From: a virus
Length of the DNA stretch: 64,000 nt
Direction: 5' to 3' (one strand)
IMG/VR virus record: IMGVR_UViG_3300010397_000006
Coordinates: 1 to 64,000 of that record
The notes under the pieces are model-generated. The model worked only from the letters and a program-made list of their open reading frames with translations, was not told the origin of the DNA and did no database searches. Made by a program: the position numbers and the translations under genes. The first letter of the stretch is position 1, and the number at the start of each line of letters is the position of its first letter. Positions 1-6,438 of the stretch are shown in pieces.

Positions 1-2
1 CG

Positions 3-308
3 TTCTTTGAAGGAAAGCGCAAAGGTAAAGATGGAACCTATCGAAAAACAGGACACCACTACTGGCAATGGGACTACAAAGACCCCGATACTGGAAAGCG
101 AAAGCGACCATACGGAGGAACAATCGAAACAACTCCCCAAAGCCGCCAGTATCGAGCCAGCCAGTACCAAGAGCGAAATGAACGGAACAAAGCCGCAAAG
201 TCTGAGCGAGACAGTATCACTCTTGCAGACGGATTGTTTCGACCTGAAATCTTACGGGTGCAAGGTAGCGATACTGCAAAAAGACGGAAAGATTTACATA
301 GCGATTGA
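3..308 (+). CDS. C-terminal part of an unknown basic protein (5' end outside window)
   Basis: A frame open from the window edge to TGA at 306-308 encodes about 101 residues. They are rich in Lys, Arg and Tyr, with an aromatic stretch (HHYWQWDYKDPDTGKRKRPY) that looks like real protein rather than a shadow frame. A second open frame overlaps it almost completely and carries on to 384; the composition here favours this frame up to about 300. I do not recognise the family. The basic C-terminus suggests nucleic-acid contact, which is inference only. Confidence 0.5.
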   Translation, partial: FFEGKRKGKDGTYRKTGHHYWQWDYKDPDTGKRKRPYGGTIETTPQSRQYRASQYQERNERNKAAKSERDSITLADGLFRPEILRVQGSDTAKRRKDLHSD

Positions 309-384
309 ACATCCCGAACATACATTCGGATTCGATACTGGAAAAGGGAATTTCTTGCTTGACGGTATCGAGGCGGTGAGATAA
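178..384 (+). CDS. Small hypothetical protein
   Basis: ATG at 178 gives 68 residues ending DLKSYGCKVAILQKDG...LLDGIEAVR, an alternating hydrophobic/charged pattern expected of a small folded domain. The frame is also open upstream (TTG at 7, ATG at 31), but that stretch is Ser/Thr/Glu/Lys-rich and looks like a shadow of the overlapping gene, so I prefer 178. No strong ribosome site precedes it. Its TAA overlaps the ATG of the next gene at 384. Function unknown. Confidence 0.5.
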   Translation: MNGTKPQSLSETVSLLQTDCFDLKSYGCKVAILQKDGKIYIAIEHPEHTFGFDTGKGNFLLDGIEAVR

Positions 385-680
385 TGGCTAAATCTCAAAT
401 CATTTACATAGTGAAATGCAATGAGTTTTATAAAATCGGCATAACGGATGACATAAGAAGGCGCATGATAGCCTTGCAAACCGGAAACCCGTATGAACTC
501 AAATTAGTAAAAACGTACAGAGCAGTATCGTCATTCGAGGAATTAATCCACACGATACTGACAAAAGCTAAACAGCATGTTCGTGGTGAATGGTTCCAGC
601 CCGATACTGCGAGCCTAGAGTTGATTATGGAAATCCTTGAGGCATACGAGACAGATTGCGTAAAACGAGGTGTGGCATGA
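384..680 (+). CDS. GIY-YIG nuclease-like protein (T5orf172/MUG113 type)
   Basis: 98 residues. The N-terminus IIYIVKCNEFYKIGITDDIRRR has the spaced I-Y and K-I-G-I-T plus Arg pattern of the T5orf172/MUG113 branch of the GIY-YIG fold. The later segment with FEELIHTIL and GEWFQ fits the conserved helix and the G-E-W-F motif of that family. Such proteins are small nucleases or nicking enzymes of phages. The gene is translationally linked to its neighbours: ATG overlaps the preceding stop, and its own TGA overlaps the ATG of the lipoprotein gene at 677. Confidence 0.75.
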   Translation: MAKSQIIYIVKCNEFYKIGITDDIRRRMIALQTGNPYELKLVKTYRAVSSFEELIHTILTKAKQHVRGEWFQPDTASLELIMEILEAYETDCVKRGVA

Positions 681-1078
681 AATTTCCGATACTGGCAACG
701 ATACTGGCTTTGATACTGGCAAGCCTCGCGTGTGGTCAGTACGTCACGACAACACCCTCTCCGACCCTGACAACAGTATCGCCATCCCTCGTTCCTGCCG
801 CCCTCTCCCCCACCCGGACGCCTGTTCCCACCGAGACTCCGCAAACCGTCGCCACCAATCAGGCAGTCATCGTGAGGGCGGTTGTGAACATCCGCACAAG
901 TCCCTGCGACAAGGACGGGAACAACTGCGGGAACGTCATCGGATCGCTGGAAGCAGGCGACGTGGTGGAGTTGATCGAGTGCAAAGAGGACTGGTGCAGT
1001 ATCAAGGAACCTGAGGGGTGGGTGTTTCAGGGGTGTACCGACAATAATCCGAATAAATTGAGATGCGAGGCAAAATGA
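677..1078 (+). CDS. Secreted lipoprotein with bacterial SH3 domain
   Basis: 133 residues from ATG 677. A hydrophobic signal (ILATILALILASLAC) ends in a lipobox, LASLAC, so the mature protein should start with a lipidated Cys. A Thr/Pro/Ser-rich linker follows, then an SH3b-like domain (about residues 65-125) with VNIRTSP and GDVVEL signatures and three Cys pairs. The protein should be anchored outside the cytoplasmic membrane. Phage lipoproteins often act in superinfection exclusion; that role here is inference. The Thr/Pro linker plus SH3b layout is typical of Anaerolineae lipoproteins. The I-L-A repeats of the signal carry the 12-bp GATACTG triplet. Confidence 0.8.
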   Translation: MKFPILATILALILASLACGQYVTTTPSPTLTTVSPSLVPAALSPTRTPVPTETPQTVATNQAVIVRAVVNIRTSPCDKDGNNCGNVIGSLEAGDVVELIECKEDWCSIKEPEGWVFQGCTDNNPNKLRCEAK

Positions 1079-1362
1079 AAATAACAAAAGAATCAACAAT
1101 CAAAGGGGAGTTTCAGTTCTCTTGCGATAACTGCGGAGCAAAATTCCTTGCTAATCAAGGTGAGTATAAAATAAAGCAATATGACAAACAAACTGGATCA
1201 AGGGACGTGAAAACGGGTTTTATCACATGGGACACGATGCTAGAATACACGCCAATATGGGAACTTTCATGCACTTGCCCTGTTTGTGGTTATGAAGTTG
1301 AATTGGAAATTCCAACCGGGAAACCAAAATATGAGAAAAAACATTACTCACCATATTTTTGA
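1075..1362 (+). CDS. Zinc-ribbon protein
   Basis: 95 residues from ATG 1075, preceded by GCGAGGCAAA and overlapping the previous stop by ATGA. Two Cys pairs, CDNCG near residue 18 and CPVCG near residue 71, are spaced to bind one zinc as a treble-clef or ribbon. The N-terminal half is charged and beta-rich. No enzyme motif is visible. It is the last gene before a terminator-like hairpin, so it closes the first small operon. Confidence 0.65.
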   Translation: MKITKESTIKGEFQFSCDNCGAKFLANQGEYKIKQYDKQTGSRDVKTGFITWDTMLEYTPIWELSCTCPVCGYEVELEIPTGKPKYEKKHYSPYF

Positions 1363-1388
1363 AATATTAGGCGAAATAAGAAAAAATA

Positions 1389-1410
1389 CCGGAGAAAATC
1401 CGGCATTTTG
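1389..1410. terminator. Bidirectional rho-independent terminator
   Basis: CCGGA (1389-1393) and TCCGG (1399-1403) form a hairpin with a GAAAA loop. It is followed by CATTTTG on the plus strand and by TATTTTTTCTT on the minus strand, so it could stop transcription in either direction. It sits just after the zinc-ribbon gene. Confidence 0.65.
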
Positions 1411-1479
1411 TTGGAATTATCAGAAAACACTAATAAACTTATAATGTAAGAAACATATATTCATGATAACATAGACGCG

Positions 1480-1722
1480 TAGGGGACAGGGAAAAAGAGG
1501 TTGGGCGCATTTATCTCCCGCCTTTCCTCCGGTGTCAGCCTGATTAACTGACGCCTCCCAGTCCCCTTTGACAGGGACAAGCCAGTCCATGTGTCGAGTG
1601 CTTGAAAAATAGCTAGTGTAGCCTAATGGAAAATTACACTCATCTATTCGCGAGTTGCAACGGACGGTAGATGGCAAGCGGGAACGCCGACCCTGACGGG
1701 ACACTGTGAGACTGGTAACTTA
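1480..1722 (+). ncRNA. Candidate structured noncoding RNA, upstream copy
   Basis: There is no convincing gene between 1363 and 1770, but stems abound. GGGGAC (1482-1487) pairs with GTCCCC (1561-1566). GGTGTCAG (1531-1538) pairs with CTGACGCC (1548-1555), one wobble. GTCCC (1561-1565) can alternatively pair with GGGAC (1574-1578). A three-way junction is closed by GCTTG (1600-1604) with CAAGC (1675-1679), enclosing AGTGTA/TACACT (1615-1620, 1635-1640) and CATCTA/TAGATG (1641-1646, 1668-1673). I do not recognise a known family. Direction is assumed from the flanking genes. Confidence 0.5.
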
Positions 1723-1726
1723 AACA

Positions 1727-1739
1727 AAACACCGTGTTT
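1727..1739. promoter_or_regulatory. Dispersed palindrome site 1
   Basis: AAACACCGTGTTT, exact consensus (15-bp palindrome when one A/T is added on each side). Intergenic, 31 bp upstream of the ATG at 1771, with CGAAGCCAAA in between. Confidence 0.75.
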
Positions 1740-1751
1740 TCTCACCCTACT

Positions 1752-1761
1752 CGAAGCCAAA
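1752..1761 (+). promoter_or_regulatory. CGAAGCCAAA leader motif
   Basis: Exact decamer 9 bases before the ATG at 1771. Other exact copies lie at 10156, 11686, 14157, 20767, 36495 and 56853-56862 (minus strand). Confidence 0.55.
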
Positions 1762-1770
1762 GGGAATCCT

Positions 1771-1971
1771 ATGAAACAATTTCATGTTGTCTACCGTAGC
1801 AGTCACATCCCGCAGGGGACGAAGGGATTACTCGTCAGATCGCAGAACTCGGCAAAGAACATCGTCGCCAAGCAGTATTCGGAGGGATGGTACTACAGGC
1901 GGGACATCTTCCACCAGTTCCTTTACGTCCGCAAATCCGAGTGGGACAAACTCCATGACAAACAAGGTTGA
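1771..1971 (+). CDS. Small hypothetical protein
   Basis: 66 residues, basic and aromatic, with VVYRSSHIPQGTKG at the start and several Tyr/Trp residues. It follows an intergenic palindrome and leader motif, so it probably begins an operon. The AAAGGGA stretch is the only ribosome-site candidate. No family recognised. Confidence 0.6.
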   Translation: MKQFHVVYRSSHIPQGTKGLLVRSQNSAKNIVAKQYSEGWYYRRDIFHQFLYVRKSEWDKLHDKQG

Positions 1972-2170
1972 AATCAAAAAGAGGGAACTCTCGTTTCTGG
2001 GCAGTATTGCGCGGAGACAAACGGCAGACCTCAGCAAAACCCTACAGCGAATCAGCAAACTCGAAGAAGAAATCCAAACCCTCCAAAGAATTCAAAGAGA
2101 AGAACATGAACAAAGAACTGCAAAAGCACATCCTGAACCTGTTGTCGGCGTCGAACCCGATGCACCATAA
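1955..2170 (+). CDS. Small coiled-coil protein
   Basis: 71 residues from ATG 1955, overlapping the end of the preceding gene by 17 bases. The central part (about 20-50) is a heptad-like helix rich in Leu, Glu, Gln and Arg (LQRISKLEEEIQTLQRI), so a short coiled coil is likely. The last third overlaps the next gene in another frame and may drift. Function unknown. Confidence 0.5.
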   Translation: MTNKVEIKKRELSFLGSIARRQTADLSKTLQRISKLEEEIQTLQRIQREEHEQRTAKAHPEPVVGVEPDAP

Positions 2171-2315
2171 TTCCGAAGTCATCCTTAGTGGTTGGGAAAC
2201 CTACTTCTCTGTCCGCGACATCTGCCCCGAAAACCAGGAGCGCGAGTTCCACAGGGTACTGCATGAATACCTGATGGCGGGGAGCCTGGATGTGAGCGCG
2301 CCGGAGGCGAAATGA
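2106..2315 (+). CDS. Small hypothetical protein
   Basis: 69 residues from ATG 2106, preceded by AGAGAAGAAC. It begins with an amphipathic helix (MNKELQKHILNLLS) and continues with mixed charged and aromatic residues. It overlaps the coiled-coil gene by 65 bases, which makes one of the two uncertain at the overlap. The last bases (GGAGGCGAA) provide a strong ribosome site for the methyltransferase gene at 2312. Confidence 0.5.
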   Translation: MNKELQKHILNLLSASNPMHHNSEVILSGWETYFSVRDICPENQEREFHRVLHEYLMAGSLDVSAPEAK

Positions 2316-2968
2316 TGAAACCAAAAATTAACCGAGAAGGCGAAGAAGGCAAGTCAAATGTTTACGACCGTTGCCAAACCCCGTCCTACGCTCTGCCTCC
2401 GTTACTGAAATACGCTCCAAACGGAATCGGGATTTGGGAACCTGCTTGCGGGGAAGGGAACATTGCCCGGACTCTAGAACACTATGGTTTTCAGGTTTCT
2501 GCTACCGATCTGCTGACGGGGACAGATTTCTACAAATCCCACGTTCATTCAGACTGTCTAATCACCAACCCGCCGTACAGTATCAAGTACTCATGGATCG
2601 AAAGGTGCTACGAACTTGGCGATCCCTTCGCCCTTCTTATTCCCGCAGAGACAATTGGAGCCGCCCGCGCGCAGAGATGCTTCGAGAAACACGGCGTCGA
2701 AATCATATACCTAGATAAACGGATAAACTTCAAAATGCCCAGTCATAGAACCTGGGAGGAAACATTGAAACCAACTCCTGTTCGGGATGATAACGGGGAG
2801 GTAGTGTACGTTTCTAAGAACGGAAAGCAGACTCCTAAGATGACATCCGGGGCGCAGTTTCCGGTGGCGTGGTTTACTCACGGGTTGAATATCGGCAAAG
2901 AAATAACATTCGAGAAGATAGACAGATGTTTGCAGTCTTGGGAGAAATTGGTGGAGCAGACAGTATGA
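2312..2968 (+). CDS. N6-adenine DNA methyltransferase-like protein
   Basis: 218 residues, start supported by GGAGGCGAA. The S-adenosylmethionine pocket appears as WEPACGEGNIA (motif I, about residue 44) and the catalytic loop as ITNPPYS (motif IV, NPPY, about residue 87). The order I then IV is that of gamma-type N6-adenine methyltransferases. No separate target-recognition domain is visible, as in many phage orphan enzymes. Likely role: modifying phage DNA against host restriction. It overlaps the cytosine-methyltransferase-like gene by four bases. Confidence 0.75.
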   Translation: MMKPKINREGEEGKSNVYDRCQTPSYALPPLLKYAPNGIGIWEPACGEGNIARTLEHYGFQVSATDLLTGTDFYKSHVHSDCLITNPPYSIKYSWIERCYELGDPFALLIPAETIGAARAQRCFEKHGVEIIYLDKRINFKMPSHRTWEETLKPTPVRDDNGEVVYVSKNGKQTPKMTSGAQFPVAWFTHGLNIGKEITFEKIDRCLQSWEKLVEQTV

Positions 2969-3612
2969 GGGAAATCAACGTCCTTGTAAACTGCGAGGAA
3001 TCGGGGGTTGTCAGGGATGAGTTCTGCAAACTTGGCTTCAACGCCTGGAGTTGTGACCTTGTTCCCAGTCGAGTACCCGGCAATCATTTACAGATGGACG
3101 CCCTTGAAGCAATAAAGGTTATGAGGTGGGATTTGATGATTGCCTACCCTCCCTGCACGTTCCTCGCCAACAGCGGAGCCAAGCACCTGTATATAGGCGG
3201 ACGCAAGGAGAACGGGCGGAACGAGGAACGGTGGGAGAGTATGCGGAAAGGGGCTGAGTTCTTCAAGAAACTCCTGAACGCGGACATCCCCTTCGTCGGC
3301 GCAGAGAACCCCGTCATGCTTGGGTACGCGATAGACATCATCGGGGAACAGCCTGCCCAGACAATCCAGCCCTGGACGTTCGGTCACATGGAGCAGAAGG
3401 CAACCTGCCTGTGGTTGAGAAACCTGCCGCCTCTCAAGGAAACCCGCAATGTCTATGACGAAATGATGAGACTTCCCCGGAACGAACGGGAGCGCGTACA
3501 CTACATGCCGCCCTCGGAAACACGACAGAGGGATCGAAGCGTTACCTACAGGGGAGTGGCGGAAGCGAAGGCGAAACAGTGGGGAGACTGGGTGAGAGAA
3601 CGTCTGGGGTGA
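2965..3612 (+). CDS. Cytosine-C5 methyltransferase-like protein
   Basis: 215 residues from ATG 2965 (ATGA overlap). The first residues resemble the Dcm fold: NVLVNCEESGVVRDEF (motif I-like), then a YPPCT segment carrying the catalytic-type Pro-Cys, and AENP near residue 112 resembling the ENV motif. It is much shorter than a full C5 methyltransferase and lacks a recognisable target-recognition region. Phage members of this group are widely annotated as cytosine methyltransferases; activity should be regarded as probable only. Confidence 0.6.
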   Translation: MREINVLVNCEESGVVRDEFCKLGFNAWSCDLVPSRVPGNHLQMDALEAIKVMRWDLMIAYPPCTFLANSGAKHLYIGGRKENGRNEERWESMRKGAEFFKKLLNADIPFVGAENPVMLGYAIDIIGEQPAQTIQPWTFGHMEQKATCLWLRNLPPLKETRNVYDEMMRLPRNERERVHYMPPSETRQRDRSVTYRGVAEAKAKQWGDWVRERLG

Positions 3613-3955
3613 ACCCGTAGGTGGACGGGGGAACTTGAGGAGGGTACTTTGTGAACGAATGGGGAACGGGGGATATACGATATACAGTTTCTCAAATCCA
3701 AAACGAGCAATCAATTTTTTCTGTCGTCTATGCGTATACTACACGCCCTCCCCTCGCCCGCCGAATCCTGGCGCACCCCGCTCTGCGCGTCCAGTGAGCT
3801 AGAGGGCGGGGTGGACTGTGGGCGGCTAGCCATGTCTAAATCTTCTAATCTATCTCTAATCTTATTCTCATGTATGTATACCATATAGGTGTATACTAAT
3901 GCTAATCAAACAAGTTAGCTAATCACTAACTACTAACCAATAGGAGATAAAACAA
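3613..3955. other. Gene-free region with GC-rich inverted repeats and AT-rich direct repeats
   Basis: No supported gene. The left half has nested inverted repeats: CGCCCTC (3744-3750) with GAGGGCG (3802-3808), and GTCCA (3789-3793) with TGGAC (3812-3816). The right half is AT-rich, with CTAATC at 3845, 3856, 3902 and 3919 and TATACT boxes at 3735 and 3892. It precedes the early small-gene operon at 3956. It could be a promoter/operator region or an origin; nothing here decides. Confidence 0.4.
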
Positions 3956-4069
3956 ATGAACGCACATCAAGCCGCCCAGATCGCCGCCCAGAACTTCTAC
4001 ATCATTAGTACACTGGTAACCTTAGCAGTAACCTTTGCAATTACTCTCTTTGTGTCAGGGAGCAAGTAA
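3956..4069 (+). CDS. Tiny single-pass membrane protein
   Basis: 37 residues from ATG 3956, preceded by ATAGGAGATAAAACAA, a ribosome leader recurring in this operon. The C-terminal half (IISTLVTLAVTFAITLFV) is one transmembrane helix. It is the first of two tiny membrane proteins separated by one base. Function unknown; phage microproteins of this kind often target host envelope functions. Confidence 0.65.
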   Translation: MNAHQAAQIAAQNFYIISTLVTLAVTFAITLFVSGSK

Positions 4070-4070
4070 G

Positions 4071-4175
4071 ATGAACACTATCCCCATGATTGTACTCTGT
4101 GCCGTGATAATACCCTGCTTTGTAGGGTTCGTCGTAACAGTAGCCGCCTACTTCGGTAACCAGCGGGCTAAGTAA
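4071..4175 (+). CDS. Tiny single-pass membrane protein
   Basis: 34 residues, nearly all one membrane helix (MIVLCAVIIPCFVGFVVTVAAYF) followed by a short basic tail (NQRAK). It starts one base after the stop of the previous tiny membrane gene, so the two are probably co-translated. A GC-rich hairpin follows. Confidence 0.6.
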   Translation: MNTIPMIVLCAVIIPCFVGFVVTVAAYFGNQRAK

Positions 4176-4182
4176 ACAGATA

Positions 4183-4207
4183 ACCCCGCTCACACTGGGG
4201 GCGGGGT
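4183..4207 (+). terminator. GC-rich hairpin without T-run
   Basis: ACCCCGC (4183-4189) pairs with GCGGGGT (4201-4207). No U-tract follows, so it is a weak terminator or a processing/stability element between the two membrane genes and the next gene. Confidence 0.4.
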
Positions 4208-4240
4208 ACACAAACAAACTAAGAATAGGAGAATAACAAA

Positions 4241-4573
4241 ATGTCACTAAATTACTACTACACCAAATGCACCCCGCCACAAGACGACAACGAACGAACT
4301 GCCGTAGATTGCCTGATTTGGGCGACTATGGCGGTAAACATGGGCGAGATTACAGAAAAGAATTACAAGGAATTCTACGCACGATTGCATACTATCGAAC
4401 TGCTTGACGGTTCGTACCGCGTAGGAGTAGAGGACAACGGCGACAAGGTTCGTGTTTACTTCACTCTTGAGGAAGTAAAGCGGTGGATAGGCTTGCATAC
4501 CAACGTTACAACGTATCCCCGCACTGGATTCCTCAAACGTGTATCCAAGTCAATCAATGACTTTGCCAAATAA
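4241..4573 (+). CDS. Hypothetical protein
   Basis: 110 residues with a good ribosome site (AATAGGAGAATAACAAA). It is acidic in the middle and has a helical first half with Trp, Met and Cys clusters. The central GSYRVGVEDNGDKVRVYF looks like a beta hairpin. No motif ties it to a family. It belongs to the early operon of small genes. Confidence 0.65.
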   Translation: MSLNYYYTKCTPPQDDNERTAVDCLIWATMAVNMGEITEKNYKEFYARLHTIELLDGSYRVGVEDNGDKVRVYFTLEEVKRWIGLHTNVTTYPRTGFLKRVSKSINDFAK

Positions 4574-4595
4574 TCAGACGATAGGAGATAAAACC

Positions 4596-5192
4596 ATGAA
4601 CGCAAACAGAATCGAACGAACAGTAGTAACCGTCTTATGTGTACTAGCCGCCCTTCTTGTTATCCTTGCAGTGGTAGACAGTACACAACCAACGCGAACG
4701 GCAGTGGCAAGCGGGGCGGCATTTAGCCGTGTAGAACACTCTGACTTATGGACACAGCCCGCCGACCCCTACAGCCCGCTATACGAGTACTGGGGATATT
4801 TTCAGGGAACGGGGGAGTGCGGGTACTACGCGAACACGGGAACGGAACACCGTAACGGCAAAGTAAACCCCGGATACTGTAACAGTCAGCCCGTCGCCCA
4901 AAACGCGCCACAAGCCCGCCCAGTGTCAAACAAGCCCACTGTAGACGGGGGCGGGGAAACCATAGACAAAGGCGGATTATTCCCCCCAACGGTAGACAAG
5001 CCCGCTCCTAAGTCAACTTGCGAACACGGGAATCCCGGTAACAAGAAGTGCAAGGGCAACGCGGGGGAGAACCCTAACAGTAAAGGCACGATGCCGAAAG
5101 ATTCCACCGATGGGAACGGGGAACACGGGAACCAGGGAACCGGGGGCAGGAACGGTGAACACGGTCACGGGAGGGGAGGTAACAAGAGCTAA
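4596..5192 (+). CDS. Membrane-anchored protein with low-complexity Gly/Asn/His tail
   Basis: 198 residues from ATG 4596, chosen because ATAGGAGATAAAACC precedes it; the frame is open upstream to 4539. Residues about 9-30 form a membrane helix or uncleaved signal. A Tyr-rich segment follows, then a long Pro/Gly/Asn/Thr tail ending with repeats of the type NGEHGN. The topology suggests an extracytoplasmic low-complexity domain. The repeated GAACACGGG codons come from this tail. Function unknown. Confidence 0.6.
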   Translation: MNANRIERTVVTVLCVLAALLVILAVVDSTQPTRTAVASGAAFSRVEHSDLWTQPADPYSPLYEYWGYFQGTGECGYYANTGTEHRNGKVNPGYCNSQPVAQNAPQARPVSNKPTVDGGGETIDKGGLFPPTVDKPAPKSTCEHGNPGNKKCKGNAGENPNSKGTMPKDSTDGNGEHGNQGTGGRNGEHGHGRGGNKS

Positions 5193-5198
5193 GCAGAG

Positions 5199-5218
5199 TA
5201 CACGCTAGGGGGCGTGTA
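5199..5218 (+). terminator. Perfect 7-bp hairpin
   Basis: TACACGC (5199-5205) and GCGTGTA (5212-5218) around a G-rich loop. A second stem, CAGAC/GTCTG, follows. No U-tract. Possible terminator or processing site. Confidence 0.35.
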
Positions 5219-5307
5219 ATGCTACAGACCCGGTTACAAGTCTGGGCGGCTAAAATGTCAAACAGTTGAAATATTCTTATACGAATACACAAAAAAGGAT
5301 GTGCAAA

Positions 5308-5610
5308 ATGGAACTCAAAAAGTACACATGGCAAGAACTGAACGAAATGCGGGTGAGTAAAGGTGAGTTATTCGCAGAATTGCGGAGTGACAAGACTCAT
5401 GAGTTTGACTACGCCCTCCCCCAAGATTGGCTAGACGCCCTCGCCGCGTTCTGTGAGCAGTACGCCCCGCTGGTTACTTACGACCTGATTCGCAGTACTA
5501 CCGTCTGGGTGTACCCAGAATCCGCCCCGCTCACAGTTTGCACAGATGTAGACAAGGCAATTGACCTATACTGCATTGCTATTCTGAATAAATGGGCGGG
5601 TGTGAAATGA
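5308..5610 (+). CDS. Hypothetical protein
   Basis: 100 residues from ATG 5308, preceded by AAAAAAGGATGTGCAAA; ATGs at 5266 and 5299 are possible but worse placed. Acidic, Trp-containing, mostly helical. Its final bases contain the ATG of the next gene (ATGA overlap at 5607). No recognisable motif. Confidence 0.6.
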   Translation: MELKKYTWQELNEMRVSKGELFAELRSDKTHEFDYALPQDWLDALAAFCEQYAPLVTYDLIRSTTVWVYPESAPLTVCTDVDKAIDLYCIAILNKWAGVK

Positions 5611-5831
5611 ACAAGCCCATAAAAGAAAAGTACGACCCCGAAACGATTGTAACCATGAAAGCCGCCACACTAGGAATAATCAAGTACATCGAGCGGGAAC
5701 ACTTGACCGAACACCCCGCCCCCTCAGTCTACACAACCCTAGCCGATTACATGCGCGCTACGTACCCCCAGTTCAATAGTGAACAGATAGACGATTGTGT
5801 TTACTATGCCATGCAAGCCTGTTTATTCTAG
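5607..5831 (+). CDS. Hypothetical protein
   Basis: 74 residues, coupled to the preceding gene by ATGA. It is helical, with a conserved-looking acidic/aromatic C-terminal half (PQFNSEQIDDCVYYAM). Function unknown. Confidence 0.55.
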   Translation: MNKPIKEKYDPETIVTMKAATLGIIKYIEREHLTEHPAPSVYTTLADYMRATYPQFNSEQIDDCVYYAMQACLF

Positions 5832-5849
5832 CCAATAGGAGAAAATACA

Positions 5850-6023
5850 ATGGAAATATATTGGAAATGCAAGAACTGTAACGGAACGAATTGTGATGAC
5901 TACGTGTTAACTTGTTTCCCTATTTGCGGGGACTGCGGTAAACAGCGAGACTGGGAGGATATTTTGTCCCCAGAAGAACTGCAACGCGGGAACGATATTC
6001 TAAAAACGATGGAAACAGAATAG
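5850..6023 (+). CDS. Small zinc-ribbon protein
   Basis: 57 residues with the operon-type leader AATAGGAGAAAATACA. Cys residues occur as CKNCNGTNC and CFPICGDCG, enough for one zinc site. The rest is acidic. Small zinc-ribbon proteins are frequent in phage early regions; no specific role can be assigned. Confidence 0.6.
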   Translation: MEIYWKCKNCNGTNCDDYVLTCFPICGDCGKQRDWEDILSPEELQRGNDILKTMETE

Positions 6024-6025
6024 CC

Positions 6026-6190
6026 ATGCACACCAAACAGGTAGACACGTCCACAATTCAAGGTATCAAGCGCGCCGAACGCTTGCAGGCTCTTGGATGG
6101 AAACCTATTGCCATTAACCCCATTACGAACGTCGTCACGCTGGTTAAAGCCTACCGGAAACCGGCGGGGCGCAAAAATCACAAAAGATAA
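6026..6190 (+). CDS. Small basic protein
   Basis: 54 residues, starting three bases after the previous stop. Strongly basic (C-terminus AGRKNHKR). Its stop codon TAA (6188-6190) forms the first three bases of the palindrome site at 6188, so that site overlaps a gene end. Function unknown. Confidence 0.5.
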   Translation: MHTKQVDTSTIQGIKRAERLQALGWKPIAINPITNVVTLVKAYRKPAGRKNHKR

Positions 6191-6200
6191 CACCGTGTTT
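6188..6200. promoter_or_regulatory. Dispersed palindrome site 2
   Basis: TAACACCGTGTTT, one mismatch to AAACACCGTGTTT. It overlaps the stop of the preceding gene and lies 28 bp upstream of the ATG at 6229. Confidence 0.65.
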
Positions 6201-6228
6201 TGTTTGAAGAAAAAAAAGGAGTTAAGCC

Positions 6229-6435
6229 ATGTGTAAATCTTGCGATGCAGTGACAATTAACGGGATGGTATGCCATGAGCGCGGATGCCCCGATGCCTGG
6301 AAAGATTACACCGTTACTTGTAAGTGGTGCGGTAGTAAATTCTCCCCGGATGAGCGTTACCAGTTATTTTGTGATACTTCATGCCGTAACGCGTTCAACG
6401 GTTACCCGGATGAAGAAACAGACGAGGAGTTATAA
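6229..6435 (+). CDS. Zinc-finger protein
   Basis: 68 residues with a clear ribosome site (AAAAAAGGAGTTAAGCC). Four Cys groups occur: CKSC, CHERGC, CKWCG and CDTSC. The last two (CKWCGSKF...CDTSCRNAF) look like a treble-clef finger. Acidic tail. Could bind nucleic acid or a host protein. Confidence 0.65.
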   Translation: MCKSCDAVTINGMVCHERGCPDAWKDYTVTCKWCGSKFSPDERYQLFCDTSCRNAFNGYPDEETDEEL

Positions 6436-6438
6436 ACC

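Larger units (their letters stand above)
87..1003. repeat. Cluster of 13 GATACTG/CAGTATC heptamers
   Basis: Heptamer starts: 87, 147, 212, 270, 334, 523, 554, 603, 688, 700, 712, 774 and 997. Those at 147, 212, 523, 774 and 997 are in the CAGTATC orientation. Several intervals are close to 60-65 bp, and 334 to 523 is about three such steps. The copies at 688, 700 and 712 are a 12-bp tandem triplet. The heptamer is read in different codon frames, so the conservation looks DNA-level. I found only about 11 other copies by eye in the remaining 63 kb. Confidence 0.75.

Noticed and set aside
1420-1704. Minus-strand 94-codon frame in the structured region
   Set aside because: Cys/Arg/Ser-rich composition, no ribosome site; the DNA is better explained by RNA stems.
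3088-3714. Minus-strand 208-codon frame opposite the C5-methyltransferase-like gene
   Set aside because: Shadow of a GC-rich gene; no ribosome site and no recognisable protein pattern.
5219-5260. tRNA-like T arm (CCGGTTACAAG)
   Set aside because: No acceptor, D or anticodon arms around it; only a simple CAGAC/GTCTG hairpin.
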